Shown piece after piece: positions 34,001 to 42,988 of a DNA stretch of 55,082 bases. Within the stretch, counting starts at the first letter, position 1, and the number at the start of each line of letters is the position of its first letter. The position numbers and the translations under genes were made by a program. The notes below the pieces were generated by a model. It ran no database searches and was not told where the DNA came from. It saw nothing but the letters and a program-made list of their open reading frames with translations. The stretch spans positions 1 to 55,082 of the forward strand of contig JBKJRD010000074.1 in the NCBI GenBank assembly GCA_046594885.1, in the 5' to 3' direction. Source of the DNA: Methylotenera_A sp046594885. GTDB taxonomy: Bacteria; Pseudomonadota; Gammaproteobacteria; Burkholderiales; Methylophilaceae.

Positions 34001-36278
34001 CTATCAAAATATTGCAAAAAATAACGTGGATAATGAAAGCGAAAATCCAGATGCTGGCACAGGGTTGGATAAAACGCAGGTCGATCAAGAATTATTGACC
34101 ATGTTTATTGAAGAAGCGCGGGAGATTCTGCCAGAAATTGGTACCGAATTACGCGCATGGCGCAGTCACCCCAAACAATCTGAACATCCAGACGCGTTAC
34201 AGCGTGCTTTGCATACGTTAAAAGGCAGCGCGCGCATGGCAGGTCAGGCTGCATTAGGCGATGCTGTGCATGATATGGAAGACTTGGTGATTCGCTCACT
34301 TAAATGCGAAAGCGTTGACATTCGCTTTGATGATATGTTTGTCGATTTGGACAAAATTGGCAATTTCTTTGAAGAAACGTTAGAAGCCACCCCTGCAGAA
34401 ACCATTGATGCCATTAAAAAACAAGATGCATCACCACCTGGACGCACCAGCGATCGCAAAGCACAATTTCTGCGCATGCGTGCCGATACGCTAGATCGAT
34501 TAATTAATGATGCGGGTGAAATCTCGATTATTCGTTCGCGCATGGATAGAGAAATTAGCGGCGTTAAACAATCATCCAATGACTTAACCGAAAGTGTGTC
34601 GCGATTACGTAATTATTTGCGTGAGTTAGAAATTGAAGCAGAAACACAATTGCAATCGCGCTTAAGCATTTTGCAAGAATCAAACGAAAATTTTGACCCG
34701 TTGGAATTTGACCGCTTTACCCGTTTGCAAGAGCTAACCCGTATGATTGCAGAGAGTGTTAATGACGTAGCGACAATTCAGCATGGTTTATTGACCAACT
34801 TAGGCCAATCTGAAGCCGCGCTGCAACAGCAAAACCGCATGAACCGCGATTTACAACAAACGCTGCTTGGCGTACGGATGTTGCCGTTTCAGCAAATTGC
34901 AGAACGCTTGCAGCGTATTGTGCGCCAAACCGCGCGTGAGCTTAAGAAAAGCGTTGATTTGGTGATTGAAGGTGAAGCCACTGAGATCGACCGCAGCGTG
35001 CTGGATAAATTAGGCGCGCCATTAGAACACTTGTTGCGTAATGCGGTAGCCCATGGTTTAGAACTGCCAGCAGAACGCAAAAAACAAGGCAAATCAGAAA
35101 CAGGTGTTATCAAATTAAAAGTACGTCAAGAAAATGATGAGATTCATATAACGGTTACAGATGATGGTGCGGGTATTAATTTGCAGCGCGTAAAAGAAAA
35201 AGCCATTAAAAATAATTTAATTGATGCAGCTACTGAAGTCACAGACCAATCGTTGATGTCGATTATTTTTGAAACAGGATTTTCAACCGCCGACAAGGTA
35301 ACGCAAATTGCAGGTCGTGGTGTTGGTTTAGACGTGGTGCGAAATGATATTAGCGGCTTAGGCGGGCGCGTAGATTTAACTAGCGAGTTTGGCAAAGGCA
35401 CCATATTTAGTGTGCATTTGCCAGTTACGCTCACTGTGGCACAAGTATTGGCGGTTCGTTCTGGCGGTTCAATTTATGCGTTACCGGTTGGGATGATTGA
35501 ACAAGCACAAAAAATAAAACGTCAAGAATTAGTTAATGCTTACAGCGCAGGCGAAATTAACTGGTCTGGCAAACAATATCCAATCCACTATTTATCTCAA
35601 TTATTAGATCACGAAGAGCATCAGCCAGCAGACCATGCCTATGCTTCTATCCTGCTGTTACGCAGTGGTTCTTACAATATCGCACTGCACGTGGATGAGG
35701 TGATTGGTAACCAAGAGGCGGTGATGAAGCCGATTGGCGCGCAATTGGCGCGCGTGCCAGGCATTGTTGGGGCTACCGTTGCCGGCGACGGTAATATTAT
35801 GTTGATTATTAACCCGGTGCAATTGGCGAATCGTGAAATATTGGCCATAGGCAGTGTGTTGGTGAAACAAGCGAAGCCGGCCGCTAAAGCTATTAGCAAG
35901 CCGCGCGCTTTAGTGGTGGATGATTCACTCACCATGCGCAAAGTGTTGGGCCGTTTATTAGAACGTGAAGGTTACGAAGTGCTGATTGCCAAAGATGGTA
36001 TGGATGCCATGCAAGTGCTGCAAGAATCAACACCTGATATTATTTTAACCGACATCGAAATGCCGCGCATGGATGGTTTTGGTTTGGCACGCAATATTCG
36101 TGATGATGCGCGCACCGTCAATACGCCACTGATTATGATTAGTTCGCGCACCGCAGATAAACATCAAAGCTTAGCCAAAGAAATTGGCGTAGATGCTTTT
36201 TTTGGCAAGCCTGTGCATGACGAAGAATTGATTGTTAAAGTGAATGAATTGCTGGCAAAAAAGCAAACTAAACATTAG
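31005..36278 (+). CDS. chpA: ChpA/PilL-like hybrid histidine kinase with several Hpt domains
   Basis: This is a 1757-residue CheA-type protein starting at GTG (GGAG 10 bases upstream). Going from N to C, a long helical region precedes an Hpt with H678 (GYHTLKGSGRT). A degenerate Hpt follows with H841 kept but the following Lys-Gly replaced (HTLASNA), then a full Hpt with H1070 (HTLKGSARM). Next come a dimerisation helix region, a HATPase with HLLRNAVAHGLE and GRGVGLDVV, a CheW-like domain, and a C-terminal receiver with acceptor D1683 (IILTDIEMPRMDG). In Pseudomonas ChpA this multi-Hpt layout routes phosphate to PilG and PilH. The protein is long but within the known range. A terminator follows. 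Confidence 0.93.
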   Translation: MSENFDIGSLIWVKDQINQSLNAVLGNLKAVQHNMHDTAPLRLSQTDLYQASGALDMVGLEGCKRFCVELEKLAGKLEKKTLEATPGLIAAFMKAIEALQTYLQDLLDGSPDIPLRLYAVIHPIVLAMGETMDESELFFPDTSNSAPRDLPTKQLSEAQYSSLMVEQRLIYQKSLLNWLQTKQNIAVNSMTEAVTNVSEAQQKNSDKTLWWAASAFTESLEQKEIANNLGAKKLCRKLDQELRHLSEGVHKPHNNLLRDILYYVAISNVDRVNVHKVKEVFELDLLVDKKSNIGFDPNSIDANELIVVRQIMLELEVLRELWNAVSNTIDFSTMNANASLAPVPVDNVLMTKFSDTLSASQALTQQLSQVVVVDFYAALQQASNTLRDEAAKVNHAALIEIAAALNLLETSLNHYQQLDADRVQKLLSEMRRLEAISSGESYDKLENERASELDKDTVKAVVIQVKESLKTVEQALDSFFRHPAEVSPLTLTVTPLKQISAVFEMLSLNTPNAVIRASEAFVQHFQTENYAVNQTHFELVAESLSMIGLYADEMPKTRAESELALENALERLKLALSAAGIAFDATSPQKTIATAPESSNEKMSADIQTILPAKTLSASLVTNTDDVSIIDQAFDAELLDIYLTEAEDVLAHIAQNCQSLRVNPTDNEALVEVRRGYHTLKGSGRTVGLSAIGDIAGQVEHFLNGVLDKKTALNHRQIAGIEQLNAAFAGWASELRNNNQAEVNQTAWFARVTALSQADIDANVDAASETNQALTPAAPVKKAKKPEPQVLIGGTRKMSRAFYDIFMKESLQNVMVLEQDVANLNAHADLTPAQAAKLAIHTLASNALAAEFMPLGELCRALEAWLDEVDTWQPEHTALYGSSIKAVSSMWVKISELRNPRSAKALIDVLNEAAKQARQDKGLTAGLPDETEVIPEITFTIPEVLSTEHTQIATVRLVENANLSTENTPETADSETKDAAFVTVSRDDYEVKLATQSKTYQNIAKNNVDNESENPDAGTGLDKTQVDQELLTMFIEEAREILPEIGTELRAWRSHPKQSEHPDALQRALHTLKGSARMAGQAALGDAVHDMEDLVIRSLKCESVDIRFDDMFVDLDKIGNFFEETLEATPAETIDAIKKQDASPPGRTSDRKAQFLRMRADTLDRLINDAGEISIIRSRMDREISGVKQSSNDLTESVSRLRNYLRELEIEAETQLQSRLSILQESNENFDPLEFDRFTRLQELTRMIAESVNDVATIQHGLLTNLGQSEAALQQQNRMNRDLQQTLLGVRMLPFQQIAERLQRIVRQTARELKKSVDLVIEGEATEIDRSVLDKLGAPLEHLLRNAVAHGLELPAERKKQGKSETGVIKLKVRQENDEIHITVTDDGAGINLQRVKEKAIKNNLIDAATEVTDQSLMSIIFETGFSTADKVTQIAGRGVGLDVVRNDISGLGGRVDLTSEFGKGTIFSVHLPVTLTVAQVLAVRSGGSIYALPVGMIEQAQKIKRQELVNAYSAGEINWSGKQYPIHYLSQLLDHEEHQPADHAYASILLLRSGSYNIALHVDEVIGNQEAVMKPIGAQLARVPGIVGATVAGDGNIMLIINPVQLANREILAIGSVLVKQAKPAAKAISKPRALVVDDSLTMRKVLGRLLEREGYEVLIAKDGMDAMQVLQESTPDIILTDIEMPRMDGFGLARNIRDDARTVNTPLIMISSRTADKHQSLAKEIGVDAFFGKPVHDEELIVKVNELLAKKQTKH

Positions 36279-36299
36279 TGTCTCATAATACTTAACCCT

Positions 36300-36328
36300 A
36301 AAAAACCACTAAAATCTAGTGGTTTTTT
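36300..36328 (+). terminator. Rho-independent terminator after chpA
   Basis: AAAAAACCACT (36300-36310) pairs with AGTGGTTTTTT (36318-36328) over a 7-base loop, with the T run extending downstream. It lies 21 bases after the chpA stop and closes the pil-chp operon before dnaE. Confidence 0.88.
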
Positions 36329-36385
36329 ATTTTTAATGCACAACATATTGCATCAATTTTTTGAGTGAGCGAGTAAAATATCGCC

Positions 36386-39300
36386 ATGCAAGATGAAGCC
36401 AAAAGTCCGTCACACAACAAACCTTTAAATAGCATCCTGCAAATGCAACCGCAGTTCGTGCATTTGCGCTGTCATAGCGAATACTCCATTGTCGATGGCA
36501 TTGTGCGTATTGATGATTATATTGATGCCGCCTGCAAAGACGCTATGCCAGCCCTTGGCATCACCGATTTAAGCAATTTATTTGGCGCTATTAAGTTTTA
36601 TAAAGCAGCACGCGGACGCGGTATTAAACCGATTATTGGTTGTGATATTTGGCTGGAAAATGTTAAAAATCGCGATCAAGCCTATCGCATATTATTGCTA
36701 GTACAAAATAAAATTGGCTATCGTCAGCTGTGCGCAATATTAAGCCGCGCTTATTTAGAAAACCAATATCGCGGGCGCGCTGAAGTAAAGCTTGAATGGC
36801 TGCACAATACGGATGGCTTGTTATTACTTTCTGGCAGTAGCCAAAGTGATATTGGCGTTGCGTTAAGTGTTGGCAACACGGCGCTTGCGGCTCAGTTAGC
36901 CCAAACTTGGTCTGCCTTATTTCCTAATCGTATGTATTTAGAAGTGCAGCGTGTATCGGATGCTAAAGATAACCCGGCGCAAGAGTATTTAATTCAGCAA
37001 ATGATTAGCTTAGCAGGTAGCGCAGATTTGCCTCTGGTAGCAACGCATCCCATACAATTCACAACACCTGATGATTTTAAAGCGCATGAAGCGCGCACGT
37101 GTATCGCAGAGGGTTACATGCTGGCCGATAAGCGCCGCCCTAAAAATTTCACGCCACAGCAATATTTTAAATCGCAATCTGAAATGGTGGCCTTGTTTGC
37201 CGATATGCCTGAAGCTTTGCTTAACACAGTTGAAATTGCCAAGCGTTGTAATTTAGAAATTGAATTGGGTAAAAACTATCTGCCTAATTTCCCCACGCCC
37301 AATCGCGAAAGTTTAGATACTTATTTGGTGCAGCAATCGCATCAGGGCTTGGTTGCTCGGTTACAAAGTTTGTATCCCAATGCAGATATGCGTGAAATTA
37401 AAAGGCCAGAATATGCAGCAAGGCTTGAGTTTGAATGCAAGATCATCAATCAAATGGGTTTTGCGGGTTATTTCTTAATCGTTGCTGATTTTATTAATTG
37501 GGCCAAAAATAATGGCGTACCAGTTGGCCCAGGGCGCGGCTCTGGTGCTGGTTCTTTGGTGGCATATAGTTTAAATATTACCGATTTAGATCCGCTGCAA
37601 TACAACTTACTGTTTGAGCGTTTTTTAAATCCAGATCGCGTTTCCATGCCTGATTTTGATATCGACTTTTGTATGGATGGTCGCGATCGCGTCATTGATT
37701 ATGTCAAACAAAAATATGGCTTGGATGCCGTTTCACAAATTGCCACTTTTGGTACCATGGCCGCTAAGGCGGTGATTCGCGATGTGGGCCGCGTGTTAGA
37801 TTTGCCGTTTAATTTTGTTGATGGCATTGCCAAATTAATTCCGCTAGAGCTAGGCATTACCTTAACTAGTGCGCTAGATAAAGAACCACAATTACAAGAA
37901 CGCCGCGAAAAAGAAGAAGAAGTCGCACATTTATTAGAGCTAGCATTAAGATTAGAAGGCTTAGTGCGTAACGTGGGCATGCATGCAGGCGGTGTGCTGA
38001 TTAGCCCAGGCAAAATATCGGACTTTTCACCGATTTATTGCCAGCCAGATGGCGCAAGCTTAGTCAGCCAATATGATAAAGACGATGTGGAAGCCGTTGG
38101 TTTGGTTAAGTTTGACTTTTTAGGCTTAAGAACGCTAACGATTTTAGAGTTGGCTTTAGAAAACGCCAACAAACAACGTGCTGATTTAAATGAGGCGCCA
38201 CTGAGCTTTGAAACACTGCCTTTAAACGACAAAGCTAGCTACAATTTATTAAAGACAGCGAATACCACTGCGGTTTTCCAGCTGGAATCGCGCGGCATGA
38301 AAGACATGCTCAAACAAGCATTGCCAGATTGTTTTGAAGATATTATTGCGCTGGTCGCGCTTTATCGGCCAGGGCCAATGGATTTAATTCCCGATTTTTG
38401 TCGCCGCAAACACGGCAAGCAGCGCGTGGAATATCCGCATCCAGCCACCGAGTCGATTTTAAAAGAAACCTACGGCATTGCCGTTTATCAAGAACAGGTC
38501 ATGCAAATTGCGCAAGTGGTAGCGGGTTACAGCTTAGGCGGTGCCGATTTACTACGCCGCGCCATGGGTAAAAAGAAAAAAGAAGAAATGGATGCGCAAC
38601 GCGCCATTTTTATAGAAGGCTCGCTAAAAAATGGCTTAAACGAACGCCAAGCGACTGAGCTATTCGATTTGCTGGAAAAGTTTGCGGGATATGGGTTTAA
38701 TAAATCGCACGCAGCCGCTTATGCATTGGTGGCTTATCATACGGCTTATTTAAAAGCGCATTATCCAGCTGCTTTTTTGGCCGCTACCATGTCGGCAGAT
38801 ATGAATAATACGGACAACATTCATAGCTTTTTTGATGACTGCGCGCCGAATAAAGTCGAAGTATTGCCACCAGATATTAATCAAAGTGGCTACCGGTTTA
38901 TGCCGCTGAACAACAGCCAAATGTTATACGGATTAGGGGCGATTAAGGGCACAGGTTTAGCGGCGATTGAGCTAATTGTCGCAGCGCGCGAAGCAGATGG
39001 TGCATTCAAAGATTTATTCGACTTTTGTAATCGCTTGGATTTACGTAAAGTCAATAAGCGCGTGATTGAATCGCTGATTCGAGCAGGGGCGTTTGATAAA
39101 TTAGCGCCGAATCGCGCGGCTTTATTGGCTGCGGTAAGCATGGCGGTAACAGCGGCTGAGCAGAATAATAATAACGCAGGCCAAAATAACTTATTTGGCG
39201 ATGTAAGTGAAACTAAGCATGATTTACCCAATATTAAAGCCTGGTCGCCAGAACAGGCGTTAATTGAAGAAAAAGCCGCATTGGGCTTTTATTTAAGCGG

Positions 39301-39892
39301 CCATCCTTTTTTGAATGCAAAACGCGATGTTAGCCAATTTGTGCGCGGTTCATTGGCAGACTTAACACCTCAGGAACAGTCAAAATTAATGGCGGGGATC
39401 GTAGTGGGCGTGCGTGTGCGCATGACGCAACGCGGTAAAATGGCGATTGTGACCATTGACGATGCGGTTTCTCGCGTGGATGTGGTGGTGGGCAGCGAGA
39501 TGCTAAACCAAAACGCACACTTAATTAAGGAAGACAATTTGCTGGTGATTGAAGGTCGTGTAAGCCATGATGATTTTTCTGGCGGAATAAGGGTTAACGC
39601 GCGTAAATTGTACGATTTGGCCGCCGCACGTAGTGCGTTTGCTAGTCTTTTAAAAATTTCGTGTAATGGCCAATCCGATGCGGCAAAGTTAACCGCGATA
39701 TTGAATCCCTATAAGCGTAAAAATAGTGAGCCTGATAAAAAATGGTGCCCAGTCAAAATTGAGTATCATAATGCACAAAGCCAAGTCAGCATGATGTTGG
39801 GCGATGCTTGGCGAGTGGAATTGCATGATGAATTGTTGCAGCATTTGACCGACTGGTTATCGGCTGACAATGTAAAAATCCTATATAATTGA
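36386..39892 (+). CDS. dnaE: DNA polymerase III alpha subunit
   Basis: This is a 1168-residue replicative polymerase. The PHP domain opens with FVHLRCHSEYSIVDG (the usual VHSxYS appears as CHSEYS). The C-family polymerase core includes GPGRGSGAGSL and the metal-binding aspartates of PDFDIDF (D423, D425). ALYRPGPMD, HAGGVLIS and YGFNKSHAAAYA are also intact, and a C-terminal OB fold precedes the end. The annotated ATG at 36386 places nineteen extra residues before MQPQFVHLR. The ATG at 36443 is the more family-like start but lacks a clear ribosome-binding site. It begins the dnaE-accA-tilS run. Confidence 0.95.
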   Translation: MQDEAKSPSHNKPLNSILQMQPQFVHLRCHSEYSIVDGIVRIDDYIDAACKDAMPALGITDLSNLFGAIKFYKAARGRGIKPIIGCDIWLENVKNRDQAYRILLLVQNKIGYRQLCAILSRAYLENQYRGRAEVKLEWLHNTDGLLLLSGSSQSDIGVALSVGNTALAAQLAQTWSALFPNRMYLEVQRVSDAKDNPAQEYLIQQMISLAGSADLPLVATHPIQFTTPDDFKAHEARTCIAEGYMLADKRRPKNFTPQQYFKSQSEMVALFADMPEALLNTVEIAKRCNLEIELGKNYLPNFPTPNRESLDTYLVQQSHQGLVARLQSLYPNADMREIKRPEYAARLEFECKIINQMGFAGYFLIVADFINWAKNNGVPVGPGRGSGAGSLVAYSLNITDLDPLQYNLLFERFLNPDRVSMPDFDIDFCMDGRDRVIDYVKQKYGLDAVSQIATFGTMAAKAVIRDVGRVLDLPFNFVDGIAKLIPLELGITLTSALDKEPQLQERREKEEEVAHLLELALRLEGLVRNVGMHAGGVLISPGKISDFSPIYCQPDGASLVSQYDKDDVEAVGLVKFDFLGLRTLTILELALENANKQRADLNEAPLSFETLPLNDKASYNLLKTANTTAVFQLESRGMKDMLKQALPDCFEDIIALVALYRPGPMDLIPDFCRRKHGKQRVEYPHPATESILKETYGIAVYQEQVMQIAQVVAGYSLGGADLLRRAMGKKKKEEMDAQRAIFIEGSLKNGLNERQATELFDLLEKFAGYGFNKSHAAAYALVAYHTAYLKAHYPAAFLAATMSADMNNTDNIHSFFDDCAPNKVEVLPPDINQSGYRFMPLNNSQMLYGLGAIKGTGLAAIELIVAAREADGAFKDLFDFCNRLDLRKVNKRVIESLIRAGAFDKLAPNRAALLAAVSMAVTAAEQNNNNAGQNNLFGDVSETKHDLPNIKAWSPEQALIEEKAALGFYLSGHPFLNAKRDVSQFVRGSLADLTPQEQSKLMAGIVVGVRVRMTQRGKMAIVTIDDAVSRVDVVVGSEMLNQNAHLIKEDNLLVIEGRVSHDDFSGGIRVNARKLYDLAAARSAFASLLKISCNGQSDAAKLTAILNPYKRKNSEPDKKWCPVKIEYHNAQSQVSMMLGDAWRVELHDELLQHLTDWLSADNVKILYN

Positions 39893-39936
39893 ACCGTGTC
39901 ATTCAAACGATTCAAATAGTTGAGTAATATAAATAT

Positions 39937-40932
39937 ATGACCTTAAGACGTGCTACCGATACAAAAATAAACTACTTAGATTTTGAGCAACCTATTGCAA
40001 TGCTTGAAAAGCGTATTGAAGCTTTGCAAGAGTCGCATGCTGAGCATGGCAGTATTAATATTTCTAAAGAGCTAGACCAGCTACAAAAAAAGCAAAAAAA
40101 ACTATTAGAAGAAACCTATCAAAATTTAAGTGCTTGGCAAATTTCGCAAGTGGCGTGCCATCCGCAGCGGCCTTATACACTAGATTATATTCGTGAATTA
40201 TTCACCGATTTTGAGGAGTTGCATGGCGATCGTGCCTATGCAGACGACCCAGCGATTGTGGGTGGTTTAGCGCGTTTTGAAGATATTCCCATTATTGTGA
40301 TTGGTCATCAAAAAGGCCGTGATGTGAAAGAGCGTCAATACCGTAATTTTGGCATGCCCCGCCCAGAGGGTTATCGCAAAGCCTTACGTTTGTATCGGCT
40401 GGCTGAAAAATTTGGTTTGCCGATTGTCACTTTGATTGACACGCCAGGTGCTTACCCTGGCATTGGCGCCGAAGAGCGCGGGCAATCAGAGGCGATTGCT
40501 AAAAATTTATACGTGATGGCTGAGCTTAAAACCCCGATTATTGGCGTGATTATTGGCGAAGGTGGTTCAGGCGGCGCGCTGGCTTTGGGCGTAGTTGACC
40601 AACTACTGATGTTGCAATATGCGACTTACTCGGTGATTTCACCAGAAGGTTGCGCGTCCATTTTATGGAAAAGTGCCAGCAAAGCGGCTGAGGCGGCCGA
40701 AACATTGGCCATTACCGCAGATAGATTGAAAGCGCTCGGCTTGGTGGATATTATTGTGAGCGAACCATTGGGTGGTGCGCACCGCGACATTGAATTCACC
40801 ATGCAATCATTACGTAAAACACTTAAAGATCAATTGGTTACATTGCAGGAAAAAGACACCGATCAGCTACTAACTGCACGCTATGCGCGATTGATGAGTT
40901 ATGGCAAATATAAAGAAACCCTCGCCAAATAA
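39937..40932 (+). CDS. accA: Acetyl-CoA carboxylase carboxyltransferase alpha subunit
   Basis: This 331-residue protein (family usually 315-325) has the AccA pattern: LDFEQPIAMLEKRIEAL near the start, then LHGDRAYADDPAIVGG. GRDVKERQYRNFGMPRPEGY forms the CoA/biotin pocket, with IDTPGAYPGIGAEERGQSEA and GEGGSGGALALG following. With AccD it transfers the carboxyl from carboxybiotin to acetyl-CoA, the first committed step of fatty acid synthesis. It follows dnaE after 44 bases and overlaps tilS by 32 bases. That order is conserved in many beta- and gammaproteobacteria. Confidence 0.96.
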   Translation: MTLRRATDTKINYLDFEQPIAMLEKRIEALQESHAEHGSINISKELDQLQKKQKKLLEETYQNLSAWQISQVACHPQRPYTLDYIRELFTDFEELHGDRAYADDPAIVGGLARFEDIPIIVIGHQKGRDVKERQYRNFGMPRPEGYRKALRLYRLAEKFGLPIVTLIDTPGAYPGIGAEERGQSEAIAKNLYVMAELKTPIIGVIIGEGGSGGALALGVVDQLLMLQYATYSVISPEGCASILWKSASKAAEAAETLAITADRLKALGLVDIIVSEPLGGAHRDIEFTMQSLRKTLKDQLVTLQEKDTDQLLTARYARLMSYGKYKETLAK

Positions 40933-42331
40933 AAATTTGCAAAAAGACAGTTTGCATCGAAACATTACGATTCAAAAAACAACGCTTTTAGCCAAACTTA
41001 ACACTTTTTTTAGCACAGTTTTTTCAGAAAATAACTGTGCTTATCCACACTTAGTTGTTGCTTTTAGCGGCGGTTTAGATTCCTGTGTCTTGCTGCACTT
41101 ATTGGCGCAACTTCGCCAAACTTTATCTTTTCAACTCAGTGCACATCATGTGCATCACGGCTTAAGCAAACATGCGGATAGTTGGGCAGAGTTCTGTCAA
41201 AAAACCTGTCACACGCTTAACGTAGCGCTAACTATTTCAAGAGTCAATGTGGCTATTAATAGCGGCTTGGGCATTGAAGCGACAGCTAGAAAAGCCCGCT
41301 ATGCCGCATTGATGGCGATTGCTGCCGATTTTATTTGTACCGCGCATCATCAAGATGATCAGGCCGAAACTTTGCTTTTGCAGCTGGCGCGTGGCGCTGG
41401 CGTAAAAGGTTTATCCAGTATGGCTGACATGGATAACGCCAGAAAATTGTTGCGCCCATTGCTTAATATCAGCAAGGCAGAATTGGCGGTTTACGCCCAA
41501 CAGCATGCATTAAGTTGGGTGGAGGATGAAAGTAACGCCAACACCCAATTTGACCGAAATTTTATGCGACACAACGTGCTGCCAACTTTAATGCAACACT
41601 ATCCTGCCATTAAACAAAACTTAGCCCGCACGGCACAACATTTGGCTGACGCAAACGCTTTATTAGATGTGCTGGCAGCGCTGGATGCACAAGCGCACTT
41701 AACACTAAAATTAGGTGAAAAAATATTAGCGTTAACGCCTTTAAAGCAACTAGATATGCGTAGAGTGAATAATGTATTGCGTTGGTGGTTAGCGCAAAAC
41801 AATGTGCTCATGCCAAGCTTGGCGCAGTTGCAACAAATAACTCAGCAACTGTTATATGCAAAAACTGATGCAGAAATTCTAATTAAATTAAAGCAAGTTG
41901 ATTTCAAAGTAGATGGCGTATTAATGCTAAGACGTTACCAAGATTGTGCCTATTTGATAGCCGAATTAAATAGTGAGCCAATGATTGATTTTGTATGGCG
42001 GGGCGAATCGATATGCGCTTTGCCCAATCAAACGCAGTTAACTTTTCAGCAAGTATTGGGCGCAGGTTTGGGTTTAAAGCATATTAAAGATAAAGCCTTG
42101 CTGATTAAATCACGCAAGGGTGGCGAGCGTTTTAAGCCCGATTTAAATCGCCCCAGCCGCAGTTTAAAAACACTGCTGCAAACAGCGGCTATTCCGCCTT
42201 GGCAACGCAAGCAATTACCGTTGATTTATATAGATGAAATGCTGGTAATGATTCCCAATATTGGGATAGACGCTAATTTAAAAGCCGCTGCTAACGAAAT
42301 GGGCGTTGTAGTGACTTGGCAGCAGCTGTGA
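40901..42331 (+). CDS. tilS: tRNA(Ile)-lysidine synthase
   Basis: The 476-residue frame begins at ATG 40901, overlapping accA by 32 bases; a TTG at 40936 just after the accA stop is another candidate start. The N-type ATP pyrophosphatase P-loop is VVAFSGGLDSCVLLHLL (near residue 52). The catalytic HVHHGLS segment, TARKARY and CTAHHQDDQAET follow, and a C-terminal domain ends with LLQTAAIPPWQRKQLPLIY. TilS converts the wobble C34 of the AUA-reading tRNA-Ile to lysidine, which is essential for decoding. The length suits proteobacterial TilS with its C-terminal substrate-binding domains. Confidence 0.93.
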   Translation: MANIKKPSPNKNLQKDSLHRNITIQKTTLLAKLNTFFSTVFSENNCAYPHLVVAFSGGLDSCVLLHLLAQLRQTLSFQLSAHHVHHGLSKHADSWAEFCQKTCHTLNVALTISRVNVAINSGLGIEATARKARYAALMAIAADFICTAHHQDDQAETLLLQLARGAGVKGLSSMADMDNARKLLRPLLNISKAELAVYAQQHALSWVEDESNANTQFDRNFMRHNVLPTLMQHYPAIKQNLARTAQHLADANALLDVLAALDAQAHLTLKLGEKILALTPLKQLDMRRVNNVLRWWLAQNNVLMPSLAQLQQITQQLLYAKTDAEILIKLKQVDFKVDGVLMLRRYQDCAYLIAELNSEPMIDFVWRGESICALPNQTQLTFQQVLGAGLGLKHIKDKALLIKSRKGGERFKPDLNRPSRSLKTLLQTAAIPPWQRKQLPLIYIDEMLVMIPNIGIDANLKAAANEMGVVVTWQQL

Positions 42332-42341
42332 GGCTTGAATG

Positions 42342-42986
42342 CTATTTTCTCAGCAAACTTTCAAGCTTAGGCCAAACATTTTCTAATAACTTGGGCTGCG
42401 CGGCAGCAGCAGGGTGTAGTCCATCATCCTGAATAAGATTGCGGTTGCCAGCGACACCATCTAAAAAAAATGGTACTAAACTGAGGCTGTGTTTTTTGGC
42501 TAACGATTCGTATAAGCCACTGAATTTTTGTGTATATTGAATGCCATAATTGGGTGGAATTTTCATGCCCAATAGCATCACGTTGGCATTACTGGCTTTA
42601 GCTTTGGTAATCATGCTATTTAAATTACTTTGCATATCGGTCAAACTTAAACCGCGTAATCCATCGTTCGCGCCAAGTTCTATCACCACAATATTGGGCT
42701 CATGTGTTTTAAGCATTTGATCGAAGCGGGTTAATCCACCGCTGGTAGTTTCGCCGCTAATACTGGCATTAACTACTTTGTATGGACTATTTTGCTGTTT
42801 TAGTTTGTTTTCTAGCAAAGCGACCCAACCTGTATGAGGTGCAATGCCATAAGCTGCAGATAAACTATCACCAAAAACCACGATAGTTTGTGCGGCCTGA
42901 GCGCTGCTTGCAACCAAAGCGATTACTAAGACACTAATCCAAGTAACAAAAAATTGAGCTAAAAAACCAAATAAACGAGAACGCAT
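42342..42986 (-). CDS. tesA: TesA-type periplasmic SGNH esterase/lysophospholipase
   Basis: From ATG 42986 the product is 214 residues with a Sec signal peptide (about 1-31, ending ASSAQA). The SGNH catalytic blocks are VVFGDSLSAAYG (nucleophile Ser), NASISGETTSGG (Gly), IELGANDGLRG (Asn) and DDGLHPAAAAQ (Asp/His). The longer frame from 43064 would run into the divergent ybbA coding sequence and is unnecessary. Its start codon is 2 bases from that of ybbA, an arrangement known from E. coli tesA-ybbA. The family hydrolyses acyl-CoA thioesters and lysophospholipids in the periplasm. Confidence 0.92.
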   Translation of the reverse strand: MRSRLFGFLAQFFVTWISVLVIALVASSAQAAQTIVVFGDSLSAAYGIAPHTGWVALLENKLKQQNSPYKVVNASISGETTSGGLTRFDQMLKTHEPNIVVIELGANDGLRGLSLTDMQSNLNSMITKAKASNANVMLLGMKIPPNYGIQYTQKFSGLYESLAKKHSLSLVPFFLDGVAGNRNLIQDDGLHPAAAAQPKLLENVWPKLESLLRK

Positions 42987-42988
42987 AC

